Part shown: positions 35,397 to 44,623 of the stretch, one piece after another
Layout: every line of letters begins with the position of its first letter
How positions within the stretch are numbered: the stretch's first letter is position 1
Assembly: GCF_000018685.1 (NCBI RefSeq)
Contig: NC_010001.1
Location: 4,187,501 to 4,251,500, forward strand
DNA length: 64,000 nt
Direction of reading: 5' to 3'
DNA from: Lachnoclostridium phytofermentans ISDg
GTDB taxonomy: Bacteria > Bacillota > Clostridia > Lachnospirales > Lachnospiraceae
The notes under the pieces: generated by a model
What the model was told of the DNA's origin: nothing
The model's database searches: none
Seen by the model: only the letters and a program-made list of their open reading frames with translations
Program-made: the position numbers and the translations under genes

Positions 35397-38300
35397 TTAT
35401 GGTAATATAATTGTTTTAATTGGACCATATCCATTTTTATTAGAAGCATAAATCTTAATTAACGATCCTGATTTCAATTTAGGTACCTTTATCGTAAATG
35501 TACCATCATCAGAAATCACACCCGTATAGTTAATATTATCAATCTTTGCATATACTTTAGTCTTTGAGTTCTTAATAGTCGCTTCACCCTCATTACCTGA
35601 TAAGAATACATCAACACTACCTTCAATTGTCATTTGCCCTGTTGTAATAGGTTTTACAATAGGCATATCAGGTGCAAGTTTAACAACTTTAATTTCAAGC
35701 GGATCGCTCATAGTAGTTTCATTTAATGCATGGATAATAATTTTGGTACCTGAATTTACCTTCTCAATAGCAACTGTATGGACATAACCCTTGTATTTTT
35801 TATTATATACTCCTGATTTTGATTCATATACTTTATTTCCAATTGTTGCTATTACTGAATTATTCTGCTCCGTTACAATTTTAAGGTTTTTATGAGTATT
35901 TGTAATTTCAGTTAGTAGTATTGGAGACTTTGGTTTCTCATACTTAACAATCTTTGTAGTTAAAGCAATAAGATTTCCTAAATTATTTCTATGGTATGCG
36001 TAAACATAGCCACCTTGAACTAAGTTATCAGTAACCTTATAATTGAATATACCTGTACTATTAGTTGTTCCATTAATAACTTTTATACCTTCCGCCGTTG
36101 GTATAGCTAGTGAAATATCTCGTGATGGTAGATAAGTAACTTTAATAGTAGTTACATTGTATTCAATATCTGCAATAGATACATTCTTAGTTTCTTGTTG
36201 CTCTTTCATATCTGAAACTAATAATTTTGTTTGGCGACTAATACGCTTGCTACCATTTATAAAGTCTTCTGCATATACCGTTACTTCATCACCCACATTT
36301 AATGTATTATTGAGTACCATACTAAAATAGCCACTAGTATCAGTTTTAGTTTTATATACTGATCCCCCAGCAACAATAGTAACTTCTATTTGCTTTTCAC
36401 CAGTAACAGATTTAACATTACCATATATTTCATTATCCATGTTAGTTATTTCTTCAACTTCTGGAGAATATGGCCCCCCCTCCAGTATTGAAGTAGTGGC
36501 TACTTTACTAACTCGACCAACATGGTCTATATTATATAACTTTATAGTATAACCAACATCAATGTTTGGTAATTGGATTGAAAAATTACCTTTCTCATCT
36601 ACTGTTTCATCTACTTCAATTACACTAAAATTATCTAAGTCTATTTCAGTACATTGTGCTAATCGATTTTCACCACCATCTTTTGGAATGTATACTCTTC
36701 GAATGGTGTCTACTACTGCAATAACAAGTGCATCCTCTTCGTTAGTCTTTCCAGTTAATGCATCAGAATTATTAAAATACTTAACCACGCTTAGCTGGTC
36801 CGGACCACTTCTTTTTACTTTAACCTTAACTTTATTACTTTGGCGATCATTTGGTACATCCTTAGCATAAACATATAATAAAGATCCAGCTTTTTGAGAA
36901 GGAATGCTTACAGAGTACGAGCCATCCCTAGTTGAACGGCCTTCGTATATTTTCCCATCTTGTGTTTCAATCACAACTGTTACATTTGCTTCCGTTCTAC
37001 CAGTTATACTACTCTTTTTATTACTAAAAGACCAAACCTTTGGTGGAGCCATTTCCTTAACTCCGATGTTATCTATTACTAGAGTATATAATTTTTTATT
37101 ACCATTATTATCTTCAACAAGAATAGAAATATTTGAGTTCCCAGGAACAGAGAATTTATGTTTTTCAACATTTCTAGCAATAACCCATTCTCCGGCATCA
37201 ATTTTCAAATTACCATACATATATTTAATACTTTTAATTCCAAAACTCGAAAAGGCATCAACGTAGATATCATATCCTTCAGCAACAGGATCTAAAATAC
37301 CAGGTGCCACTACGATATAGGGTTCTTTAACTTTTGGTTCATTTGATAATTTTCCACAATAATAATTATATTCGTCACCTTCAATTAAGGTTTCCTTATA
37401 CCAATCACTTTTGACTGCTAAATCACTTGCCATCTTAGGAACCTTGATAATAAATTCCTGGTTCTTATTCAAAGCAAGTTTCCAATTATAATCTGGAACT
37501 GGCTCATAGCCTCCAGTTTTGATTTCATTTTGTAAAAACTCTGTAATTAATACTTGGGTACGATACAGATTTCTTATCATTTGTGTATTCGCCCATTGAA
37601 ACACTGGATTTGTTTTAGCAAGTGATGATAATGAATTACTCGCAATGATAAATTCCATATCATCTGTAACCAGCTGACCATTATAAGTAAGATTCGTTAT
37701 TCTTCTAGTACTGTTTATTTTAATGCCATCAATATTATATCTTGGTTTTACATAAGGATCGATAGTATACTGAATACCATCAAACACGAAATAATTTGCC
37801 CAGTTGTCTTGCCATTCGTCTGATATTAAGTATACCATGTCATTTGAATCCATTGTGTTATACATACCCGCACACCATTCCATCCACTCACGTAACTGTG
37901 CACCAGTCACCTTATAAATACAAGTATATTGACGATACGATTGAAGCGTAAATAAATCTGATTGTTTTACTTGTCCACTGATATTAACATAATCATCTGA
38001 AGAATTTGCACCAAAGCTATAATTGGATGCCGCAGCTATTACTGGGTAATTCGCATACGTTTTATCAAAACGTTCGATATATCTTCTAGCATATGCAATC
38101 CTGGCATCATTTTGTAACTGAAGGGCATTACTATCCTCTAACAAACTAAAAAAGTTATGAATAGTTACCCCATCTTTTAAGGTTGCAACAACATGAGAAC
38201 GATAGCCTTCCATCTCCTCTTTCCATTCAGAGAGGGTATCTACAATTGCTTTATTTTCTGTGGTTTTATAATCAGATACTAGTCGATTCGATCCTTTTTG

Positions 38301-39380
38301 TGAAACAATTTCAAATTTATCCGCAGTCTGATCATATTCAAGAGTTAAATCTGCGATACCGATAGAACGTGCCAAATTCATCGCCATAACCATAACTTTT
38401 CCATTTACAATACCATTCACAGGGTCAACACCAGGCATTGAATTATAGGAACTGTTATCTGATTTTGGGTTTGGAAAAGCATTGTGCTCATGACCACAAA
38501 GTATAACATCAACCTCATCAATCTTAGTCAACGCATAAGCTGCATTCGTAGCCATAGATTCTGGTTCTTCTTCACCAAATCCAGAGTGAACTAAAGCAAC
38601 TACAATATCGGCTCCCTGCTCTTTTAGTAACTTTGATTCCTTACGAACATTCTCAACAATGTCTTCTGTTTTCCAAATACCAGTGTAGTCATCTGTCTTT
38701 GTTGATAATGTCGGTATTGTTTCTCCAACGATACCAATATTAATGGTGACCTTTTTTCCTGATGCCGTTACCGCATCTCGGGTTATTATCATATTTTGTA
38801 AAAATGGATATGAATTCTCTTTTGAGTTTTTTAAGTTCGAAACAACTACCTTATCCATCAAACCAGATCCTGCAAGCTGCTGTAATAAATAGTCCTTTCC
38901 ATAATCAAAATCATGGTTTCCTAATGTTATTGCATCGTATCCTACTAGAGCCATAGCTTGATAGATTGGCTGAACAACGTCTGAATCCTGATCCATAATA
39001 TATTCCATACTAGCATCGAATAGTACATCTCCAGCATCTAAGGTTACCGCATTAGCTTTTCCAACCTCTTCCCTTGCTTTTTCAATCAACTGGTAAGCAC
39101 GAGATAACCCAGTATTCGGAAAATTAGTTCCACCGATATAATCAACACTACTAACTGTACCGTGTAAATCTGTTGTTAAGATAAATCTAAAATTTAACTT
39201 ATCTTTTTCATTTGTCTTTGTATCAGCATTATCTTTGCTTGTAGCAGACGTGCCTGAAGTAGTGGCAGCCAAAACCTGTTTGCCTGGTACCCCTGCAGCC
39301 AAACAACCTGCTGTCATAGCAACAGCCAGCAATGCTGTTATTGTTTTCTTTAAGTACTTCTTCATTTTTTTATATGCCAT
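35397..39380 (-). CDS. Large secreted 5'-nucleotidase/cyclic phosphodiesterase-like protein with Ig-like C-terminal repeats
   Basis: The product is 1327 aa. A signal peptide (KYLKKTITALLAVAMTAG, cut near AATT at about 40) precedes a metallophosphoesterase domain. Its metal motifs are ILTTDLHGT (about 69), DAGDVLFD (about 116), GNHDFDYG (about 155), VALVHSGFG (about 264) and CGHEHNAF (about 296). The 5'-nucleotidase C-terminal domain spans about 400-640, with YKVTGAQLREWMEW. From about 780 onward there are five or more beta-sandwich (Big_6-like) modules of the form TGRTEANVTVVIETQDGKIYEGRS...DGSYSVSIPS. It lacks an obvious LPXTG, so anchoring is unclear. The ATG follows TAGGAGTGATCAA. It is probably an extracellular nucleotide- or phosphate-scavenging enzyme. 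Confidence 0.9.
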   Translation of the reverse strand: MAYKKMKKYLKKTITALLAVAMTAGCLAAGVPGKQVLAATTSGTSATSKDNADTKTNEKDKLNFRFILTTDLHGTVSSVDYIGGTNFPNTGLSRAYQLIEKAREEVGKANAVTLDAGDVLFDASMEYIMDQDSDVVQPIYQAMALVGYDAITLGNHDFDYGKDYLLQQLAGSGLMDKVVVSNLKNSKENSYPFLQNMIITRDAVTASGKKVTINIGIVGETIPTLSTKTDDYTGIWKTEDIVENVRKESKLLKEQGADIVVALVHSGFGEEEPESMATNAAYALTKIDEVDVILCGHEHNAFPNPKSDNSSYNSMPGVDPVNGIVNGKVMVMAMNLARSIGIADLTLEYDQTADKFEIVSQKGSNRLVSDYKTTENKAIVDTLSEWKEEMEGYRSHVVATLKDGVTIHNFFSLLEDSNALQLQNDARIAYARRYIERFDKTYANYPVIAAASNYSFGANSSDDYVNISGQVKQSDLFTLQSYRQYTCIYKVTGAQLREWMEWCAGMYNTMDSNDMVYLISDEWQDNWANYFVFDGIQYTIDPYVKPRYNIDGIKINSTRRITNLTYNGQLVTDDMEFIIASNSLSSLAKTNPVFQWANTQMIRNLYRTQVLITEFLQNEIKTGGYEPVPDYNWKLALNKNQEFIIKVPKMASDLAVKSDWYKETLIEGDEYNYYCGKLSNEPKVKEPYIVVAPGILDPVAEGYDIYVDAFSSFGIKSIKYMYGNLKIDAGEWVIARNVEKHKFSVPGNSNISILVEDNNGNKKLYTLVIDNIGVKEMAPPKVWSFSNKKSSITGRTEANVTVVIETQDGKIYEGRSTRDGSYSVSIPSQKAGSLLYVYAKDVPNDRQSNKVKVKVKRSGPDQLSVVKYFNNSDALTGKTNEEDALVIAVVDTIRRVYIPKDGGENRLAQCTEIDLDNFSVIEVDETVDEKGNFSIQLPNIDVGYTIKLYNIDHVGRVSKVATTSILEGGPYSPEVEEITNMDNEIYGNVKSVTGEKQIEVTIVAGGSVYKTKTDTSGYFSMVLNNTLNVGDEVTVYAEDFINGSKRISRQTKLLVSDMKEQQETKNVSIADIEYNVTTIKVTYLPSRDISLAIPTAEGIKVINGTTNSTGIFNYKVTDNLVQGGYVYAYHRNNLGNLIALTTKIVKYEKPKSPILLTEITNTHKNLKIVTEQNNSVIATIGNKVYESKSGVYNKKYKGYVHTVAIEKVNSGTKIIIHALNETTMSDPLEIKVVKLAPDMPIVKPITTGQMTIEGSVDVFLSGNEGEATIKNSKTKVYAKIDNINYTGVISDDGTFTIKVPKLKSGSLIKIYASNKNGYGPIKTIILP

Positions 39381-39551
39381 TTGATCACTCCTACCTTTTG
39401 CCTTTCGTTAACTTATTGCCATGTTATCTATACACTAATCTCGGAAAAATTAGCATTATTATCATTTAAATGGTAAGGAAAATTTAAGGCAAATATAAGT
39501 CAAAAGATTAAACAATTCATGACGGTTATGAAACAATTTCGACAAAAGATT

Positions 39552-39594
39552 AAGAAGTTCTAAGACTCCGCATTTCCGAGTCTTAGAACTTCTT
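39552..39594. terminator. 17-bp stem hairpin, probable terminator
   Basis: AAGAAGTTCTAAGACTC (39552-39568) pairs perfectly with 39578-39594 around a 9-nt loop. It lies downstream of the 4-TM membrane protein gene on the minus strand and upstream of the nucleotidase promoter region. Confidence 0.7.
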
Positions 39595-39604
39595 TTCATA
39601 CTAT

Positions 39605-39790
39605 ATCTCTTTCTTTATCTACTTCCTTTATCTCTTCCTTTATCTCTTCCTTTATTTCTCCCTTTATCTCTTCCCTTATTTCTTCCTTTATCTCTTTCTT
39701 TATCTCTTCCTTTATTTCTCCCTTTATTTCTCCCTTTATCTCTTCCTTTATTTCTTCCTTTATCTCTTTCTTTATCTCTTCCTTTATTTC
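39605..39790. repeat. 12-bp tandem repeat, about 15 copies
   Basis: Units are variants of TCTTCCTTTATC. On the minus strand it reads as an open (KEIKEE)n frame of 77 codons (39599-39829) with no ATG, GTG or TTG start. It is in the same frame as the membrane protein gene immediately upstream, separated from it by three TAA stops. Confidence 0.9.
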
Positions 39791-39877
39791 ATTCCTCGCA
39801 TCTTTTTCTCTGAGTGAATGAGTTGCCTTTTACTCTTACTTATAGAAAACTTTGAAACAATAATTACATTTTAACTT

Positions 39878-40252
39878 TTAACTTAACATTCCACCTAACA
39901 TTCCACTTGCTGCAATTATTAAGAGTTTTTTCCCATACTCTAGAAAATCAACTGGACTATCACTTTTTACTAAAAGGGATATTAATATGTACACAATAAA
40001 GTAAATCATAGCCGCAGTCAGTCCCCATATAAATCTCTTTTGTTCTACATGTTTCCCAAGATAAAAACTTCCAATGAATACAGACAGCACAGTAATCGCA
40101 ACTACTGCCACACTAACCGCTGTTCCTCCCATACCCGTTTGATGCATCACAAAAGAAACAATTAGCAGTAAAAATAAGGTTATAACATAGGAAATAACCA
40201 AGGCCTTTAATAAATAAACCGCACGAGATTTAGTTGCAGACATCCTCTCCAT
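39878..40252 (-). CDS. TIGR04086-like 4-TM membrane protein
   Basis: The product is 124 aa from the ATG at 40252 behind AGAAAGGAAAAG; the longer frame to 40345 lacks a ribosome site. Four hydrophobic segments (about 12-37, 44-65, 73-94 and 104-123) make up nearly the whole protein, ending GMLGGMLS. Size, topology and position next to yajC/tgt region genes match the TIGR04086 family of clostridial membrane proteins, whose function is unknown. A (KEIKEE)n-coding repeat follows in frame after its stop. Confidence 0.78.
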   Translation of the reverse strand: MERMSATKSRAVYLLKALVISYVITLFLLLIVSFVMHQTGMGGTAVSVAVVAITVLSVFIGSFYLGKHVEQKRFIWGLTAAMIYFIVYILISLLVKSDSPVDFLEYGKKLLIIAASGMLGGMLS

Positions 40253-40383
40253 TTTCTTTTCCTTTCTACATGTACAAATTTCTAGTGTATTATATGAGCC
40301 AAAACAGGCTATTATAACCTTAGTTTGCATAGACACTTCACTCATGCTATACTACGAATAGGCAAAAGAAAGGATGATGTATC

Positions 40384-41247
40384 ATGAAGTATGTTGACCT
40401 CCACGTACATACGAATGTATCAGATGGAACCCTTACTCCAACGGAAGTTGTTAATCTAGCAGTACAAAAGAAATTAGCTGCCATAGCAATCACAGACCAT
40501 GATACCATATATGGAATAGAAGAAGCAAAGCGAGCTGCCTTGGCGCAAAGAGAAAATGGTTATGAACTGGAATTAATATCAGGTGTTGAAATTTCTGCTG
40601 AATATAAGAAAAAGGATATCCATATCCTTGGTTTATTTGTCAATGAAAAAGATCCACACTTACAAGATATTTTATCAAAGGCATTAAAAGAACGAGACGA
40701 GCGTAATCAAAAGATGATAGATAACCTAAGTGCGGATGATATCGATATTACACTTGATGATTTACTATTCGACGAACCAAATACCGTAATAACGAGAGCG
40801 CATTTTGCACGTTTTTTAATAGAGCATGGATATGTAAAAGATAATAACGAAGCTTTCTTAAAATATCTGGGATATGATACGAAGTACTATGTTCCAAGAA
40901 ACTATCTTACCCCGAAAGATGCTATTTCACTAATATTACAAGCAGGTGGAATTCCGGTCTTAGCACATCCTTTGTTATATCAGCTATCGTTAGAAGAACT
41001 TAATCTTCTAATCTCGGAGCTAAAAAGCTATGGGCTTGTTGGGCTAGAAACTATATATTCCGCAAATACAGGCTTTGATGAAGGAATTATAAGACGTTAT
41101 GTAAATAAATATGAACTTTTAATGACTGGCGGTAGTGATTTTCATGGTAGCAATAAACCTCGTATTGAGCTTGGTAGTGGCATGGGGAACTTAAAAATTC
41201 CTTATCAACTAGTGAAGGAGCTAAAATGTTATCTTAATAATAAGTAA
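40384..41247 (+). CDS. PHP-domain phosphoesterase (RNase AM / YciV-like)
   Basis: The product is 287 aa. The metal-binding motifs of the PHP fold are complete: DLHVHTNVSDGT (about 4-15), ITDHDTIYG (about 37-45), GVEISAE (about 64-70), LAHPLLY (about 195-201) and GSDFHG (about 254-259). Close family members are 5'-3' exonucleases/3',5'-nucleoside bisphosphate phosphatases acting on RNA ends. The start follows AAAGGATGATGTATC. It is divergent from the TIGR04086 gene with its own downstream terminator. Confidence 0.9.
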   Translation: MKYVDLHVHTNVSDGTLTPTEVVNLAVQKKLAAIAITDHDTIYGIEEAKRAALAQRENGYELELISGVEISAEYKKKDIHILGLFVNEKDPHLQDILSKALKERDERNQKMIDNLSADDIDITLDDLLFDEPNTVITRAHFARFLIEHGYVKDNNEAFLKYLGYDTKYYVPRNYLTPKDAISLILQAGGIPVLAHPLLYQLSLEELNLLISELKSYGLVGLETIYSANTGFDEGIIRRYVNKYELLMTGGSDFHGSNKPRIELGSGMGNLKIPYQLVKELKCYLNNK

Positions 41248-41363
41248 TCTTTATAAGGTTCCTATCAGAACTATTGAAATTGTTACCTGTTTTATTCTCA
41301 AACCCAACATTATAGAACAAACTAAAAAAACATGTCTTGCGAACATTTTTTATAATGAATAAA

Positions 41364-41432
41364 GCTCTGCACCTAGTATCTGGGTAAGTTCCAATGGAAA
41401 CCTCCTGAATACTTGATGCAGAGCCTTTTTTA
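41364..41432 (+). terminator. Terminator between the PHP gene and yajC
   Basis: GCTCTGCA (41364-41371) pairs with TGCAGAGC (41417-41424), with an inner AGTAT/ATACT stem, followed by CTTTTTT. Confidence 0.78.
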
Positions 41433-41475
41433 CTCCTACAATCGATATTTTTACTCAATTGCAATTTTGTATGAA

Positions 41476-41808
41476 TTATTTATTCTCTTCTGAACCTGGT
41501 TTCTCTACTTCAACAACTGCTGATTTCTTCATAGGTATTCTACAGTTCTTGTTGTTACCAAACTCTACAATAATAACATCATCCATAACATCAATGACAA
41601 CACCGTAAAAACCACTGGTTGTTAACACACTGTCACCAATTTCAAGAGAAGATATTAATGCATTCATCTGCTTTTGCTGTTTCTTCTGTGGACGAATAGC
41701 CATAAAGTAGAATATGCCACCGATGACAATAATATATCCTATCATCCAAGTCCATGACATAGCTCCTCCCGTTGCTGCAGCGTCTGCTAAAAATACTAAT
41801 TGATTCAT
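41476..41808 (-). CDS. yajC: YajC, preprotein translocase accessory subunit
   Basis: The product is 110 aa from the ATG at 41808 after TAGGAGGATTACT. One membrane helix (about 20-40, WMIGYIIVIGGIFYFMAIRP) is followed by the YajC signature RPQKKQQKQMNALISSLEIGDSVLTTSGFYGVV. It associates with SecDF/SecYEG. It lies just downstream of tgt, the usual tgt-yajC arrangement. Confidence 0.95.
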   Translation of the reverse strand: MNQLVFLADAAATGGAMSWTWMIGYIIVIGGIFYFMAIRPQKKQQKQMNALISSLEIGDSVLTTSGFYGVVIDVMDDVIIVEFGNNKNCRIPMKKSAVVEVEKPGSEENK

Positions 41809-41855
41809 AGTAATCCTCCTATAGATTCTCATTATAATTCAATGCTGCTGATTTA

Positions 41856-42992
41856 TTAATTTCCTTGTTCTGCAGCAAATCCTTCTAATTTCTTCTTCTT
41901 ATAACTTGCAAAATTTTGATTTTCGATTGCTTCCCTAATCTCTTCCATCATCTTGTTATAAAAGTAAAGGTTATGTGTTACTAAAAAGCGTAACCCAAGC
42001 ATTTCTTTTGCCTTTAATAGATGGCGGATATAGCCACGGCTATAGTTTTTACAAACAGGACAACCACATCCTTCTTCGATTGGACGATCATCTAGCTCAT
42101 ACTTTGCATTAAGAAGATTCATTTTTCCATGGTTTGTATACGCATGACCATGTCTACCATTTCGTGCTGGATATACACAATCAAAGAAGTCTACTCCACG
42201 CTCTACCGCTTCCAATATATTTGCAGGAGTTCCTACCCCCATCAAGTAAGTAGGTTTAGCCTCTGGAAGATAAGGCACTGTTTCTTCAATAATCCGGTAC
42301 ATCTCACTATGGGACTCTCCGACGGCAAGTCCACCTAAAGCATAACCATCCAAATCAAGCTCTGAAATTCTCTTCGCATGTTCAACACGAATGTCTGTAT
42401 AGGTTCCACCTTGATTGATACCAAATAACATCTGATGTTTGTTAATCGTATCCTCAAGAGTATTCAATCGATTCATCTCATTCTTACATCTTAATAACCA
42501 ACGTGTGGTTCTAGCAACTGAATCCTCCATATATTCTCTAGTTGCTGGATGTGGTGGGCATTCATCAAACGCCATGGCGATAGTAGATGCCAGATTAGAC
42601 TGTATTCTCATACTCTCTTCAGGTCCCATAAAAATCTTTTTTCCATCAATATGAGAGTTAAAGTATACTCCTTCTTCCTTTATCTTTCTAAGACCGGCCA
42701 AGGAAAACACTTGGAATCCACCTGAGTCTGTTAGTATAGGTTTATCCCATACCATAAATTTATGAAGACCTCCCAATTTCTTTACAACTTCATCTCCGGG
42801 TCTTACATGAAGATGATAGGTGTTACTTAGTTCAACTTGTGTTCCTATTTCCTGCAAATCCATTGTGGATACTGCACCTTTAATGGCTGCTGCCGTACCG
42901 ACATTCATAAATACTGGGGTTTGTATTTTCCCGTGTACCGTTGTAAATTCGCCACGCTTCGCATTTCCATCCTTACAGATTAATTTGTACAT
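41856..42992 (-). CDS. tgt: tRNA-guanine transglycosylase
   Basis: The product exchanges guanine-34 for preQ1 in tRNAs with GUN anticodons. It is 378 aa from the ATG at 42992 (AGGAGAAAA before it); the frame extends upstream to 43088 without a ribosome site. Nucleophile/base-recognition blocks include LTDSGGFQVFSL (about 89-100) and DCVYPARNGRHGHAYT (about 264-279). The zinc site is CGCPVCKNYSRGY...H (about 302-335). It is followed by yajC on the same strand, with a consensus promoter and a palindrome upstream. Confidence 0.97.
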   Translation of the reverse strand: MYKLICKDGNAKRGEFTTVHGKIQTPVFMNVGTAAAIKGAVSTMDLQEIGTQVELSNTYHLHVRPGDEVVKKLGGLHKFMVWDKPILTDSGGFQVFSLAGLRKIKEEGVYFNSHIDGKKIFMGPEESMRIQSNLASTIAMAFDECPPHPATREYMEDSVARTTRWLLRCKNEMNRLNTLEDTINKHQMLFGINQGGTYTDIRVEHAKRISELDLDGYALGGLAVGESHSEMYRIIEETVPYLPEAKPTYLMGVGTPANILEAVERGVDFFDCVYPARNGRHGHAYTNHGKMNLLNAKYELDDRPIEEGCGCPVCKNYSRGYIRHLLKAKEMLGLRFLVTHNLYFYNKMMEEIREAIENQNFASYKKKKLEGFAAEQGN

Positions 42993-43163
42993 TTTTCTCC
43001 TCATTCCTACGCAGCTTTTCGCGCATCCGAAATTTGTGCTGAGGATTACACAGGCACAAACTTCTAGAGTGAAAGATTTATCCCTCACTCTTACTCTATT
43101 CTTGTTTTACTTTAAATATTGAAATGACTTCTGTCACATTCAACATTTTGTCCTAATTTTTCC

Positions 43164-43182
43164 GTACTACGTACTGTAGTAC
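43164..43182. promoter_or_regulatory. Palindrome at the tgt transcription start
   Basis: GTACTAC-gtact-GTAGTAC, perfect 7-bp arms, immediately downstream of the tgt -10. A GntR-type or similar repressor bound here would block initiation. Confidence 0.55.
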
Positions 43183-43183
43183 A

Positions 43184-43212
43184 AGTATACCTTCATTGCA
43201 GTTGTTTTTCAA
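43184..43212 (-). promoter_or_regulatory. Promoter of tgt-yajC
   Basis: TTGAAA (43207-43212) and TATACT (43184-43189), 17-bp spacer, minus strand. Predicted start near 43177, about 185 nt before tgt. Confidence 0.75.
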
Positions 43213-43363
43213 CTAAATTTTTTCTAAACGGTTTATTTAACTACTTTCATATTGTTAACATTTTCCCCATTTATAGTCATACTAATACTTCCTATGTTTT
43301 GACCTATTACAGGAATAAGAAAATGCACTTCGCGAATTTTTCTCTGTCATAAATTACAATAGA

Positions 43364-43391
43364 AATCCGTCTTATCGAGATAGGACGGATT
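43364..43391. terminator. Hairpin between tgt and map
   Basis: AATCCGTC (43364-43371) pairs with GACGGATT (43384-43391), closed by a TATC/GATA stem. Confidence 0.55.
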
Positions 43392-43407
43392 CTTAGATCT
43401 TTTATGA

Positions 43408-43451
43408 ACTAATAAGTATCAAAACAAATAAAATTTATGATACTTATTAGT
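43408..43451. terminator. 14-bp stem hairpin downstream of map
   Basis: ACTAATAAGTATCA (43408-43421) and TGATACTTATTAGT (43438-43451) are perfect arms 34 bp past the map stop. The T-run is weak, so it may stabilise the 3' end rather than terminate alone. Confidence 0.6.
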
Positions 43452-43484
43452 TTAGTTTTCCATGTTAATTTTCAATGAATTTAT

Positions 43485-44354
43485 CTATCTGGATAAAACC
43501 TCTGCTCCCTGTTCTGTAATTAAGATGGTGTACTCCCACTGAGCAGAAGGTTTCCCGTCTTCCGTACGAATGGTCCAGCCATCGAACTGATCTTCTGTTA
43601 CCCCTTCCTTCCCCATATTTATCATAGGTTCAATCGTAAAGGTCATTCCTGGAACTAGCAACATATCCGTATTTCTTCTTCCAATATGACATACCCAAGG
43701 TTCTTCATGGAATTCTGTTCCAATACCATGACCACCAATATTTCTAACTACTGTATAACCGTTCTTTTTTGCATGTTGATGGATTACATACCCAATATCT
43801 CCAAGAAATCCCCATGGTTTTGCTTCGGAAAGACCTAGTTCCAAACATTCTTTTGTAATCTTAACAAGTCTCTCTTTCTCTTCTCCAACATCACCAATAC
43901 AGTACATACGAGAAGCGTCACCATAGAATCCATCTACAATTGTAGTACAATCCACATTGATAATATCTCCATCCATAAGGATTCTATTTGGATCTGGAAT
44001 ACCATGGCAAACTACTTCATTAATTGAAGTACATACACTTTTTGGATAACCATGATAATTTAAGCACGCTGGAATTCCACCTAGTCTTCTAGTCTCTTCT
44101 TCTACTAGCCTATTTAGTTCCTCCGTAGACACCCCTGCTTTAACAAAAGGTTCTACATAATCAAGTACAAGAGAATTAATATGCCCTGCCTTTTTCATGC
44201 CCTCTATTTGTTCTGGAGTCTTAATCATATCTCTGGATGGAACCATCGCTCCTCTTCTAGCATATTCTGCGATTCGTTCATCCATTTCCATATGACAGCT
44301 TTTATACTTTTTGCCGCTATTACACCAGCACATATCGTTCCTGCCTATTCTCAT
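43485..44354 (-). CDS. map: Methionine aminopeptidase type I with N-terminal SEC-C zinc motif
   Basis: The product removes the initiator methionine from nascent proteins. At 289 aa it is about 40 residues longer than the minimal enzyme because of an N-terminal SEC-C-type zinc motif, CWCNSGKKYKSCH (about 9-21), which may help ribosome or partner binding. Metal ligands of the pita-bread fold are visible in GDIINVDCT (Asp), YGDASRMY (Asp), GHGIGTEFH (His), TIEPMI (Glu) and WEYTILI (Glu). The ATG at 44354 follows TAGGAGGTAGAAT. Confidence 0.95.
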   Translation of the reverse strand: MRIGRNDMCWCNSGKKYKSCHMEMDERIAEYARRGAMVPSRDMIKTPEQIEGMKKAGHINSLVLDYVEPFVKAGVSTEELNRLVEEETRRLGGIPACLNYHGYPKSVCTSINEVVCHGIPDPNRILMDGDIINVDCTTIVDGFYGDASRMYCIGDVGEEKERLVKITKECLELGLSEAKPWGFLGDIGYVIHQHAKKNGYTVVRNIGGHGIGTEFHEEPWVCHIGRRNTDMLLVPGMTFTIEPMINMGKEGVTEDQFDGWTIRTEDGKPSAQWEYTILITEQGAEVLSR

Positions 44355-44571
44355 ATTCTACCTCCTACGAAGAATTTCTTATATATTGAGAGAAGAAAAT
44401 ATCATCAGAATACATTATGAAATATTATCCTCAATAAGTATTATATTTATAGCATTTATGCTATGCCACTCTAAATTATCGTACATTCGTAACAAGAATT
44501 CAATACCTAAATCATGAAACCTCGATTTTTCCTATATGAAACAAAAAATATGCCGTTTTTTTCTTGTCTTA

Positions 44572-44623
44572 AAAAATAAGTCTAATCAAGTATCTCCTAA
44601 GAAATTCTTGACTAGACTTATTT
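44572..44623 (-). terminator. Terminator of the V-ATPase operon
   Basis: A long stem begins right after the stop codon of subunit D: TAAGTCTAGTCAAG pairs with CTTGATTAGACTTA on the minus strand, followed by TTTTTT. Confidence 0.92.

Noticed and set aside
39605..39790. Possible CRISPR array
   Set aside because: Units are contiguous 12-bp repeats without unique spacers and no cas genes are in the window.
39599..39829. (KEIKEE)n frame as an independent gene
   Set aside because: It has no ATG, GTG or TTG and no ribosome site; kept only as a repeat and a finding.
42993..43180. preQ1 riboswitch before tgt
   Set aside because: The C-rich loop and A-rich tail of the class were not found in the leader.
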